Source: Fabrea salina
Lineage: Eukaryota; Ciliophora; Heterotrichea; Heterotrichida; Fabreidae
Assembly (NCBI GenBank): GCA_022984795.1
Contig: JALIHJ010000008.1
Location: forward strand, 124,001 to 188,000
Length of the DNA: 64,000 nucleotides
Direction of reading: 5' to 3'
Under the pieces are notes generated by a model. It was not told where the DNA came from and ran no database searches. It worked only from the letters and a program-made list of their open reading frames with translations. Every line of letters begins with the position of its first letter. Positions within the stretch are counted from its first letter, which is position 1. The position numbers were made by a program, and so were the translations under genes. Shown piece by piece: positions 8,201 to 14,670 of the stretch.

Positions 8201-9451
8201 ACTTTGGCTGTCTTTTACAAGCTCCTCTTCGCTTTTAATATTAGAAAACTCTTCTTCAAGTATGTTTGCATCCAGATTTTCGTCTTCAAACTTAACTAAG
8301 TCAACGATATTTTTCTCAGTGCTTTCTTCCTGTTTGAACTTTCTAGCAGCTTCTCTGAGCTTAGAGACTATTTTTCTGGCTTTTTTAGTTCTTTTGGGAT
8401 TGTTTAAGGGCTGGTTGCTTACAGGTTCAGCAGGTTTTTGGAGTTTTTTAAGAGCTTCAAGTCTTTTGGCCTGTTTTTCTTGTTCTTGAAGTTTTTGTTG
8501 TTTGAGAGACTGTGCTCTTTTTTTGCGTTGTTGTTGAATATAGTTTTGGAGTTCTGGGTTGGGCTGCCTAGGTGCTTTGGAGGGTTCTTGGGCTTGTTTT
8601 CTCTTGGACTTGATTTGGTCAATTAGTTCTGGATTGAGGTCTAGAAAGGCTTGTAAGCCTATTCTCTGTCTTGACTGCGACCTGGCTTTTTCGCGTTCTT
8701 TGCGTTTTTTTGCTTGTTGGGACTTAATGTCTTCAATGAGTGATTCGGACTGCTTGTGTCTTTGTTCGTCTGCTCCCCAAGCTAAAGAGGGTTTGAAGGG
8801 TTTCTTTTTAACAGCTTTGAGGTGGTTTTTGGCTTCTTCCTGGATTTGGTTTAGGGTGGACTTTTGTTTTTCTTCTTTTTGTTTTTGGGTGCTTTTTTCT
8901 TCTTCTACTTGGAGTTTTTTCTGCTTAATTAAAGACTTTGTTTCTTTGAGTATGTGCTGGATCTTGTGTTTTTTTTCTTTGGTTGGAGAAGTGCTTTGGG
9001 ATTCCTGAGGTTTTTGAGGTTTTTGGGGTTTTTGGGGTTCTTGAGGTTCTTGAGGTTTCTGAGGTTGCTTAGGTTCCCGTTTTTTTGGAACTTGGGGCTT
9101 GGAAACTGGCTTTTTAATCTTAGAGTCTGAGACTGTTTTTTGGGTGGACTTTTGCGGGCTTTTAGGTTTAGGAAGAGGTTTTTGCTGACTGGGTTTAACA
9201 GTAACCTGTGCTGGGTTAGTGTTGGTTTTGGAACTTCTATAGAATTTAGCAGTAACAGCGTTTTCACCGTCTTTGCTAACCTTGGCTTCAACACCCACCA
9301 CCTTGCATTTGACTGGGGCTGATAAAGCACGATGGTTGAAGCTTTGAAGAGTTTCTTCGGATTTCAGGATTTGGGCCAAAGAGTGTTGTTGGGGTTTTTG
9401 GGGTTGCTGAACTAAAAGTTTTCCGTCGGCAGTGTGGAGCAACTCAGTCAT
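5225..9451 (-). CDS. Large IQ-motif, coiled-coil repeat protein (basal-body/centrosome-like)
   Basis: A 1408-residue intronless frame starts 18 bp from the divergent gene at 9470. The N-terminal third is Lys/Pro/Gln rich with PQKPQEP tracts and long charged helices. An IQ calmodulin-binding motif (AATKIQKCFRGHMVRKERIR) lies near residue 577. The middle carries five degenerate SEISEDI repeats and seven copies of a YSEDFES-like acidic motif. A coiled coil (about 870-960) is followed by a Pro/Gln repeat. The C-terminus has three copies of an amphipathic motif of the form LF-x2-LI-x-(D/E)-(S/T)-LS-(I/V)-(I/L). Acidic (Y)SEDFE repeats also occur in large centrosomal proteins such as CEP350, so a basal-body role is a guess. 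No catalytic domain was seen. Confidence 0.75.
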   Translation of the reverse strand: MTELLHTADGKLLVQQPQKPQQHSLAQILKSEETLQSFNHRALSAPVKCKVVGVEAKVSKDGENAVTAKFYRSSKTNTNPAQVTVKPSQQKPLPKPKSPQKSTQKTVSDSKIKKPVSKPQVPKKREPKQPQKPQEPQEPQKPQKPQKPQESQSTSPTKEKKHKIQHILKETKSLIKQKKLQVEEEKSTQKQKEEKQKSTLNQIQEEAKNHLKAVKKKPFKPSLAWGADEQRHKQSESLIEDIKSQQAKKRKEREKARSQSRQRIGLQAFLDLNPELIDQIKSKRKQAQEPSKAPRQPNPELQNYIQQQRKKRAQSLKQQKLQEQEKQAKRLEALKKLQKPAEPVSNQPLNNPKRTKKARKIVSKLREAARKFKQEESTEKNIVDLVKFEDENLDANILEEEFSNIKSEEELVKDSQSYEFNAEDILEYSSLKPSLPKQPVQNTDPPENTEPPEPFNKSPEESIEEDLPVKDTNSIPGNYHQPPSFHEYIVQPDADKSYDYSKPPEFLSRDSTSKPIEIQKPQNLRKQIATAKLDSKPIEDDLDFYVPENNPFEKLPGVVKLDECDLYTQHKAATKIQKCFRGHMVRKERIRLQLGIPTKAQENSDIHSILMKYYPEAYVSEDFQASSIPYSISVNSYTQSIAVNTEVQSSQEPQRPQEPQEPSKLFMPKPEPDEFSIVKILCQEKIEAYPQESIEEYSEDFHSEETPQEASYNQYKKSFKNSDSLIPEEISGKFSKSLHESSKAVSFKHSDEIESYYEDDFESASAHSLKRSNSEISEHIESSRRSLARSASEISEDIQSPYKKSLGHSASEISEDIEQSSRRNNRSLSEISEDIQQSARNHSVSEISEESNIKSSRKLESPSKESEVYESDFESERVSQKHPQPYTAEELQNQLNSQLDDFEKARQRESKIDTMIQEQQKMLEEKRQAQTELRFQSQEVYLKEIQRLREEDNRKFEQMTFQLINAQRESMAELTQLLRGVLSQGVPVFQPSEYVPPQRVPQVPQGPQILQVPQGPQIPQKTPQQTPQKYEESINTDYSEDFEIAESIDLQGSRSSEIKTSLKDPKKSSEDLKSSISEEIESSSLHEDSKIKTIEDYSEDFHSVSKPSIKESIENYSEDFESNEYSSKFESQTIQSPVEEIQESQQESQSPSEYEEDFESISEESAEKILNPETPENKQPVVDESIEESPEQTESEIEQEPESSRTEEEKINVEDLTESLFGELIRDSLSIIPEHPCVSQLVEEIFSSVLADSLSIISQRSFQDLLSKAPIRTRTPLDVLNLIRGQGSADILPQELKQDPLSFDCVNQALNLAMLQNVENFPFNLELNEPQILKCASKYLEDWEVSKLNQIGNPDKEQLNEEVVTKEVQNEEPHWVNYNLEQSKIQLELETSLFDTLIQETLSVLQTM
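6403..6449. repeat. Short direct repeat in Pro/Gln-coding tract
   Basis: The 20-mer gaggaccttggggaacttgg occurs at 6403-6422 and 6430-6449, a 27-nt period that encodes a nine-residue Q-V-P-Q-G-P-Q-I-(L/P) unit on the minus strand. Confidence 0.8.
6905..7140. repeat. Degenerate tandem repeat coding SEISEDI units
   Basis: On the minus strand this segment encodes five copies of a roughly 20-residue unit with core S-E-I-S-E-(D/H/E). It lies between basic spacers such as RRSLARSA and YKKSLGHSA. The DNA copies have diverged, so this is an old repeat kept at protein level. Confidence 0.7.
9001..9070. repeat. Simple tandem repeat coding (PQK/PQE)n
   Basis: Imperfect 9-nt units (gaggttttt, ggggttttt, gaggttctt) on the plus strand encode an alternating Pro-Gln-Lys/Glu-Pro-Gln tract in the large minus-strand gene. 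Confidence 0.8.
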
Positions 9452-9469
9452 TTAAATTGTTGCTTATAA
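9452..9469. promoter_or_regulatory. 18-bp bidirectional spacer between divergent start codons
   Basis: The bases between the two ATGs are ttaaattgttgcttataa. The plus-strand gene has TTATAA touching its ATG, and the minus-strand gene has an AT-rich TTTAA at its ATG. Both core promoters must either fit here or extend into the opposite coding region. Confidence 0.6.
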
Positions 9470-10099
9470 ATGGAAAACACGAATACTACAAAGTCTTCTA
9501 GTTTCCAGCAAAGTTCCGAACTAAGCAATTGCTTGACTCGGCTGTACTTTAGTAGGGGCACTTGTTTCTTTTACGCTGGGTTGCTTTTACTGAGTATCGG
9601 TAGCTTGATCTATGTTGTAGTTAATATAGGAGCTTTTCCAAACAAGGTTTGGTTTATAGTTCTAGAAGTTGTTTTGTGCACAGCTACCTTTTTAGAACTG
9701 GTTATGCGGGTGCTTCTGGTAGGGATAAAAGAGTTCTACAGAAAGTTTATGAACTTAGTGGACTTGGCAGCAACTCTCCTCAGCATAGTTTTGGTTTCAC
9801 TAGCATTTTGTGTGTCTGGCTTAGCCGGGGACCTAGAAGGGCTGTTTGGAATCCTGGCTTTAATTTGCAGAAACGCAGTTTTAGTTGCCAGAATAGTGCT
9901 GCTTTACCAAAAACGAAAAAACCTGGAAGAACACTCAGTTAACTTTGTGAAGTTAGAAGAGGAACCTCAAAACGGAAAGAGAGCAACCCTCATAAAAGAA
10001 GTTTATAAACCTAACTTAGACACCCTGATCGAAACGGACGAGATTTACGAGTCTAGCTTGCCAACTTCTTCTCCAAGCCAAAGACTTTCAAGTTGCTAA
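9470..10099 (+). CDS. Four-TM voltage-sensor-like membrane protein
   Basis: The 209-residue product has four hydrophobic helices. S1 is about 31-52 (FFYAGLLLLSIGSLIYVVV). S2 is about 60-80, with ELVMR. S3 is about 90-112 and contains NLVDLAA with the Asp expected in voltage sensors. S4 is about 122-143, with two Arg seven residues apart in CRNAVLVARIVLLYQKRK. No pore segments follow. Instead there is a hydrophilic C-tail of about 65 residues with acidic and Ser-rich parts. This layout fits a stand-alone voltage-sensor-like domain (Hv1/TMEM266-like superfamily), but S4 has few regular Arg, so gating is uncertain. The start is 18 bp from the divergent large gene. Confidence 0.65.
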   Translation: MENTNTTKSSSFQQSSELSNCLTRLYFSRGTCFFYAGLLLLSIGSLIYVVVNIGAFPNKVWFIVLEVVLCTATFLELVMRVLLVGIKEFYRKFMNLVDLAATLLSIVLVSLAFCVSGLAGDLEGLFGILALICRNAVLVARIVLLYQKRKNLEEHSVNFVKLEEEPQNGKRATLIKEVYKPNLDTLIETDEIYESSLPTSSPSQRLSSC

Positions 10100-10120
10100 G
10101 TGTAAATTATATTTAATATA

Positions 10121-10495
10121 ATGGGGAAACACTGCAGTAAGCAAAAGCCCAAACAGCATTTTGATGACTTCCAGATTTCCTTTTCAGACACCGAAACTTA
10201 CCCGAGTAACTCGTTGCCTGACCGTCCTAAGTACTTCTCGAAACTAAATAAAAAGCGTTTAAAAAAACTCTACATAGATACAGACCAAGTAGAAAAAGAC
10301 AACTGCAGAGGACCTAAAAGAACTAAAAAGCTGAACCTAGGTTCTTTTTCTGACGAAGAAACTTCTGTCGGCCGCATAAACACTTCTAAACCTAAGTGGC
10401 AACACCAAATGGGTTCTAAAATGCCCAAAAACGCAACACTTGCTTTAAGAAACCTCAAGATCCGAGAAAAAGGAGTGTTTAAAAAGAATAACTAA
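10121..10495 (+). CDS. Small basic protein with N-myristoylation/palmitoylation signal
   Basis: The 124-residue frame begins MGKHCSKQKPKQH. Gly2 with Ser6 fits the N-myristoyltransferase rule, and Cys5 beside it is a plausible palmitoylation site. The basic cluster would add membrane affinity. The rest is charged and Ser rich (FSDTETYPS, GSFSDEETSVG) without a visible fold. It lies 21 bp after the voltage-sensor-like gene and 13 bp before mannose-6-phosphate isomerase. The function is unknown; membrane anchoring is inferred from the N-terminus alone. Confidence 0.65.
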   Translation: MGKHCSKQKPKQHFDDFQISFSDTETYPSNSLPDRPKYFSKLNKKRLKKLYIDTDQVEKDNCRGPKRTKKLNLGSFSDEETSVGRINTSKPKWQHQMGSKMPKNATLALRNLKIREKGVFKKNN

Positions 10496-10508
10496 CTGTA
10501 GTATAAAT

Positions 10509-11552
10509 ATGCATAGGGTTCGAGGAGGAGTACAATACTACACGTGGGGAAAACCTGCTAGTGAAAGTTGGATCAAGAACTTCACAGAAGGACCTCAAGA
10601 AAACAAGCCTTACGCTGAGTACTGGCTAGGAACCCACCCTTCGCTTCCAACTACTTTTGGGTCCCAAAGCATCAAAGAAGTCACTGGCGAACTAAACTTC
10701 CTTTTTAAAGCCTTGGCAGTAGCTAAGCCTCTAAGCATCCAAGTCCACCCCAACAAAGTCCAAGCCCAAGAACTGTACTCACAGTCACCACACCTGTACC
10801 CTGACTCAAATTACAAACCTGAGATGTGCATAGCTATGTCACCCATGAAGTTGTTTTACGGCTTCAAAAGCTCACAAGAAATCCAGCAGACACTAGACAG
10901 CACGCCTGAACTCAGGGAACTCGTAGGAAACGCCGACTCAACTCAGGAAAAACTCCAGAAACTCTTTGAAGATGAGACCTTTACTTTGCAGCAACTCAGA
11001 AAGTACCTAGCAAGGGCTAAAGACTCACAAGAATTTAAAATTTACGAAAAGGTCCACAAAGAGTTTCCTGAAGACGTAGGGTTGTTTTTCGTGATGTTTA
11101 TGCACTACTTAGAACTGAGTCCTGGAGAAGCAGTAGAAATCCACCCAGGAGTCCCTCATTGTTACTTAGAAGGTGAGTGCTTGGAAGCAATGGCTTGCTC
11201 GGATAACGTAGTGCGGGCAGGACTTACCTCTAAACACAAAGACGTTGCTACTTTGCTAAGAATAGTTGACTACCTGTCTACTTCACACCCCAAAATTAAA
11301 CTGCCTAAAGAAGTAACAAAGGGCATTAAAGAGTACCCGAGCTCTTACCCCGACTTCAAAGTAGTGCTGGTGGAGAGTTCTGAGGAAGTCACTTTAGACC
11401 AGGGGTTTCCTTTTCTAGGAATCGTTTTGGAGGGCTCAGCAACCACCCAGCACCTAGATTTGCAGCAAGGCAGTAGTTACCTTATACTTGAGCCTGTTTG
11501 CATTCAACCAACTCCATATTTGAAACTTTACTTATGCGGAGTTAACTCTTGA
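10509..11552 (+). CDS. MPI: Mannose-6-phosphate isomerase, type I
   Basis: The enzyme interconverts fructose-6-phosphate and mannose-6-phosphate, feeding GDP-mannose for glycosylation and GPI anchors; it is cytosolic and zinc dependent. The 347-residue product shows the family start (VQYYTWGKP), the substrate loop KPYAEYWLGTHP, and the zinc ligands Gln78 and His80 (SIQVHP), Glu105 (NYKPE) and His217 (GVPHCYLEG). The catalytic Arg is Arg236 (CSDNVVRAGLTSKHKDV). All key residues are present. It is shorter than human MPI (about 423 residues), mainly in the C-terminal cupin part. It ends in TGA, one of only two clean TGA stops in the window. Confidence 0.93.
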   Translation: MHRVRGGVQYYTWGKPASESWIKNFTEGPQENKPYAEYWLGTHPSLPTTFGSQSIKEVTGELNFLFKALAVAKPLSIQVHPNKVQAQELYSQSPHLYPDSNYKPEMCIAMSPMKLFYGFKSSQEIQQTLDSTPELRELVGNADSTQEKLQKLFEDETFTLQQLRKYLARAKDSQEFKIYEKVHKEFPEDVGLFFVMFMHYLELSPGEAVEIHPGVPHCYLEGECLEAMACSDNVVRAGLTSKHKDVATLLRIVDYLSTSHPKIKLPKEVTKGIKEYPSSYPDFKVVLVESSEEVTLDQGFPFLGIVLEGSATTQHLDLQQGSSYLILEPVCIQPTPYLKLYLCGVNS

Positions 11553-11586
11553 AGCATAACCAGCAGTCAAAAATTTAAGTATAACA

Positions 11587-14500
11587 TTAGATATCAGACT
11601 CTTCTCTCACAAGGGCAACTGCAGACTGGAACTGTCTCTTGTCAAGTGAAAGCTTAAACACACTAGTTTCGTCTTCGTTGTCAGTTCCTTGTTGGGAAGG
11701 TTCAGTTTCACTAATAACATCTTGCAGCTCTTCTGTGAACTGTATGCTGCCTCTGACTCTGTTCAGCCAGGGAGCTTCTGGTCTGGACTTCACGTTGAAC
11801 CTTTTGAGTATGTTTTTGTCTGTTTTAAATTCAAGCGAAGGAACACATATTCTAGGTACTCCAAAAGTAGGTCTGACTAGCACGTGAAATTTGCCCAGTT
11901 CTACTTTGCTCAAAGGAAACTCGCCTGAGAAGTAAGAGTTGGAGTGGTAAGGCAAAATAGGAACTTCAAGTACTTCTTGGGCGTTGGGGTCTATTTCTTG
12001 GGCTCCGAATTTAAGGGCTTCTTTGAAAAATTCCTCTCCTTCGTCCTTTTTTCCGAGTTTTATCTGCAAAATTCCGATCAAAAGAAGCAGCTTAGCTTTG
12101 GTTTCGGACTTGGCCATGTCAACTATTTCGTACAAGTGCATGCAAGCTACTTCATAGTCCTGAACCATCATGTAGCACAAAGCAACGTTGTACATAACTT
12201 CGTAGTTTTCTTTTTCAAAGGCAACTTTTTGGGCATTAGAAGGCCTTAAAGTGACTTCTTTAGAAGAAATAGCTTGATTGAATTCACTAAGTGCCTTTTG
12301 GTACTGTTTCAAGAAAAAGAAAAATACTCCTTTGAACCAGTGAATGTGCTTAACTTTAAAAACTTCGCCTCCTTTGTGCTTAATAAGCAACTTAGTAAGC
12401 ATTGCACTTGACTCCTTTAAGTCTTTTTTGATGACAGCAGTTTCCAAGATGCTCAAAACCTGCAGGTCATACTCCAAGTCTTCTGAGCTGTCCAGTGCAG
12501 AGGCATTTTTCAGTTCTTTTTTTCCAAGTTCAATTTCACTCAAAAGCAAGTGGCACTTAGCTTTTTGTCTACAAGTATGTGGAGTAGTTTGTATAGCGTT
12601 GGCAGTTGAGTAAGCTTTGCAGGCTTCTTCTAAAGAACCTGTGGCCATCAACAAGTTCCCGGCATTAAAGTGAGCTTCAGCATGGTCAGACTTAAGTTTT
12701 AAGTACTCTTGAAAGTCACTGAAAGCCTGTTCTGTTTCATCCATCAAAAATGCACACCTGCCTCTGTACAAGTAAGCTTCACTCAAGTTTTCCTCCAACT
12801 GGAGTGCAATAGAAAAGTCTTGCAGAGCTTCTTTGTAAAAGCCTATGCAAGAGTACAAGTAGCCCCTTACCAAAAAGTGTTCAGCTACGTTGTCTTCAGC
12901 TTTGTCCACAGCTGCCTCCAGGTCTTCCAAAGCTCCGTTGTTGTTGTTCAAACAGTGGTTAAGAAGACCTCTTAAAAAGTACATGTCGCTTTCACTATCG
13001 CGCAGAGCAATAGACTTGTCTAAAAGTTCTTTGGCAGATTGCATTTCGGTTTTGCTGGGGTTGTTTTTTATAAGTACACTTGCTTTGTAGGCTAGAGGCT
13101 CTACGTTTTTAGGAAACATTTCAAAAGCTTTTTCGAAAAGTGCTATTGAAGTAGAGGGCTGCTTGGTAATATAAGCAGCGCCTTGACTCATAATCAAGTT
13201 GTACTGGGAAGCTACATCTAGTTTTTGGTATTTGGAAACGTGCTTAAGGTCTTTAATGGCTTTTTCAAACTTCCCTAAAGCGCAGTAAGCGTACCCTCGG
13301 TAGCTATAACAGTTTCCAATGTAGTCTTGCAACAAAGGGTGTTTCTTTTTGATGATTCTGTTTATTATGTCAATTCCTTCTTTGAACTTGCGCTTCATAA
13401 GGTTCAGAATAGCGTCTACGTAGCCTTTGAGGATTTTTTGTTCCTTGAGTTCTGCATCGAGGTCTGAAGCCCTTTTAAATGTGTAAATAGCTCCGTAAAA
13501 GTCCTTCATCTTTATTTGGATAGCTCCTAGGTTGTACAGTGCAGCTCCTGTAAACTTCTTTTCTTCGTCGTACTTGATCACTTGTTCCAAGCACAGTACA
13601 GCATCATTCAGCTCTTCTTTAATCATGAGTATTAGGGCTTTATAGTAGTAAGCTTCAGCGTTTTCGTTGTCGAAACTCAAAAACTTGTTAAGGTCTTCTA
13701 GTGCTTCTTGGTAGTGTTTTTCCTCAAAGTGGATGTTGGCTCTTTTAAGCAGGGCTTGGTTACAGGAGTTCTCGCACTGAGTGGCCTGGTTAAGGATTTT
13801 CACAGCAGTGTGTTTGTCGCCTATTCCTAAAAGAGTTTCTGAAAGTGCTAAGTAAGCGTTTCCGTCTGTAGGGTTGAGTTCTAGTGCTTTGTAAAAGTCA
13901 GCCATGGCTTTTTGCCATTTTTTTTGCTGGTTAAACAACTGGCCCCGGGCAACAAAGCCTTGTGAGTACTTAGGGAACTTTAAGAGTCCCCTGCTTAATT
14001 GGCGCACTGCTGTGTCGACTTCTCCTGTTGCTACAAAGCACATACTCAGTGACACGTAGGCTTCTTTGTTAGACATGGGGAACTCCCTGGTGATTACGAG
14101 TAAGTCTGGAATAGCTTTTTTGTACTCTCCTAACTTCATGTTGCACAGTGCCCGGGTGTAAATGGCATCTAAGTTGTTGGGCTCTTCTTGCAGAGCTTTG
14201 CTTATGAAGTTCAGTGCAGACTCGAATCTTCCTAGTTGCATCTCGTCGTGGGTCATGTCAATCCAGGCCTGGACTATTTCTTTTTTTTGAGTTTTGCCTT
14301 CAAAATCGGGGTAGGGACTAGATAACTTGCCGTTGTTTTTAAAACTTCTACCTCTGATGGTAGAGTTTTTGCGAGTAGGGCTTACGTCGCCAGGGAGTGC
14401 GTTTTTGGGTTTTTCAACAGAGTAACTGCGGTTTTTTTTGAAGAGTTGCGATTTGTTGTCGCCTTGGTAGCATGTGAAGGACTTGTTCACTTTGGGTGTG

Positions 14501-14631
14501 AACCTTTTGCGTGAGTCTAGTGAGTGGTTTCTGTACCTGGACCTTCTGCTGGATGACCGGAACCTTGCTTTGTTAATGTTGTTAAGGCCTATTGGAGCTG
14601 CTTCTATAGGAGCTTGTGCTCTTATTGACAT
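11587..14631 (-). CDS. Tetratricopeptide-repeat protein
   Basis: A 1014-residue product. Residues 1 to about 110 are basic and disordered (Arg/Ser/Lys rich). From about 115 to 890 the sequence is a long array of TPR helices, recognisable by repeats such as LGRFESALNFISKALQEEPN, LGEYKKAIPDLL, WQKAMADFYKALELNPTDGN, YQEALEDLNKFLSFD and YKEALQDFSIALQLEENLSEAY. A C-terminal tail of about 120 residues is non-repetitive and acidic at the end. TPR arrays are protein-binding scaffolds; in ciliates many serve in intraflagellar transport or ciliogenesis, but nothing here fixes the partner. The start is 39 bp downstream of the channel gene on the same strand. Confidence 0.85.
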   Translation of the reverse strand: MSIRAQAPIEAAPIGLNNINKARFRSSSRRSRYRNHSLDSRKRFTPKVNKSFTCYQGDNKSQLFKKNRSYSVEKPKNALPGDVSPTRKNSTIRGRSFKNNGKLSSPYPDFEGKTQKKEIVQAWIDMTHDEMQLGRFESALNFISKALQEEPNNLDAIYTRALCNMKLGEYKKAIPDLLVITREFPMSNKEAYVSLSMCFVATGEVDTAVRQLSRGLLKFPKYSQGFVARGQLFNQQKKWQKAMADFYKALELNPTDGNAYLALSETLLGIGDKHTAVKILNQATQCENSCNQALLKRANIHFEEKHYQEALEDLNKFLSFDNENAEAYYYKALILMIKEELNDAVLCLEQVIKYDEEKKFTGAALYNLGAIQIKMKDFYGAIYTFKRASDLDAELKEQKILKGYVDAILNLMKRKFKEGIDIINRIIKKKHPLLQDYIGNCYSYRGYAYCALGKFEKAIKDLKHVSKYQKLDVASQYNLIMSQGAAYITKQPSTSIALFEKAFEMFPKNVEPLAYKASVLIKNNPSKTEMQSAKELLDKSIALRDSESDMYFLRGLLNHCLNNNNGALEDLEAAVDKAEDNVAEHFLVRGYLYSCIGFYKEALQDFSIALQLEENLSEAYLYRGRCAFLMDETEQAFSDFQEYLKLKSDHAEAHFNAGNLLMATGSLEEACKAYSTANAIQTTPHTCRQKAKCHLLLSEIELGKKELKNASALDSSEDLEYDLQVLSILETAVIKKDLKESSAMLTKLLIKHKGGEVFKVKHIHWFKGVFFFFLKQYQKALSEFNQAISSKEVTLRPSNAQKVAFEKENYEVMYNVALCYMMVQDYEVACMHLYEIVDMAKSETKAKLLLLIGILQIKLGKKDEGEEFFKEALKFGAQEIDPNAQEVLEVPILPYHSNSYFSGEFPLSKVELGKFHVLVRPTFGVPRICVPSLEFKTDKNILKRFNVKSRPEAPWLNRVRGSIQFTEELQDVISETEPSQQGTDNEDETSVFKLSLDKRQFQSAVALVREESDI

Positions 14632-14670
14632 TTTAATTTAGGTATGAAATTATTCATTCAAATACTTGAA

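Noticed and set aside
10509-11660. Extension of mannose-6-phosphate isomerase past its TGA
   Set aside because: Read-through would add residues unlike the family and overlap the convergent TPR gene.
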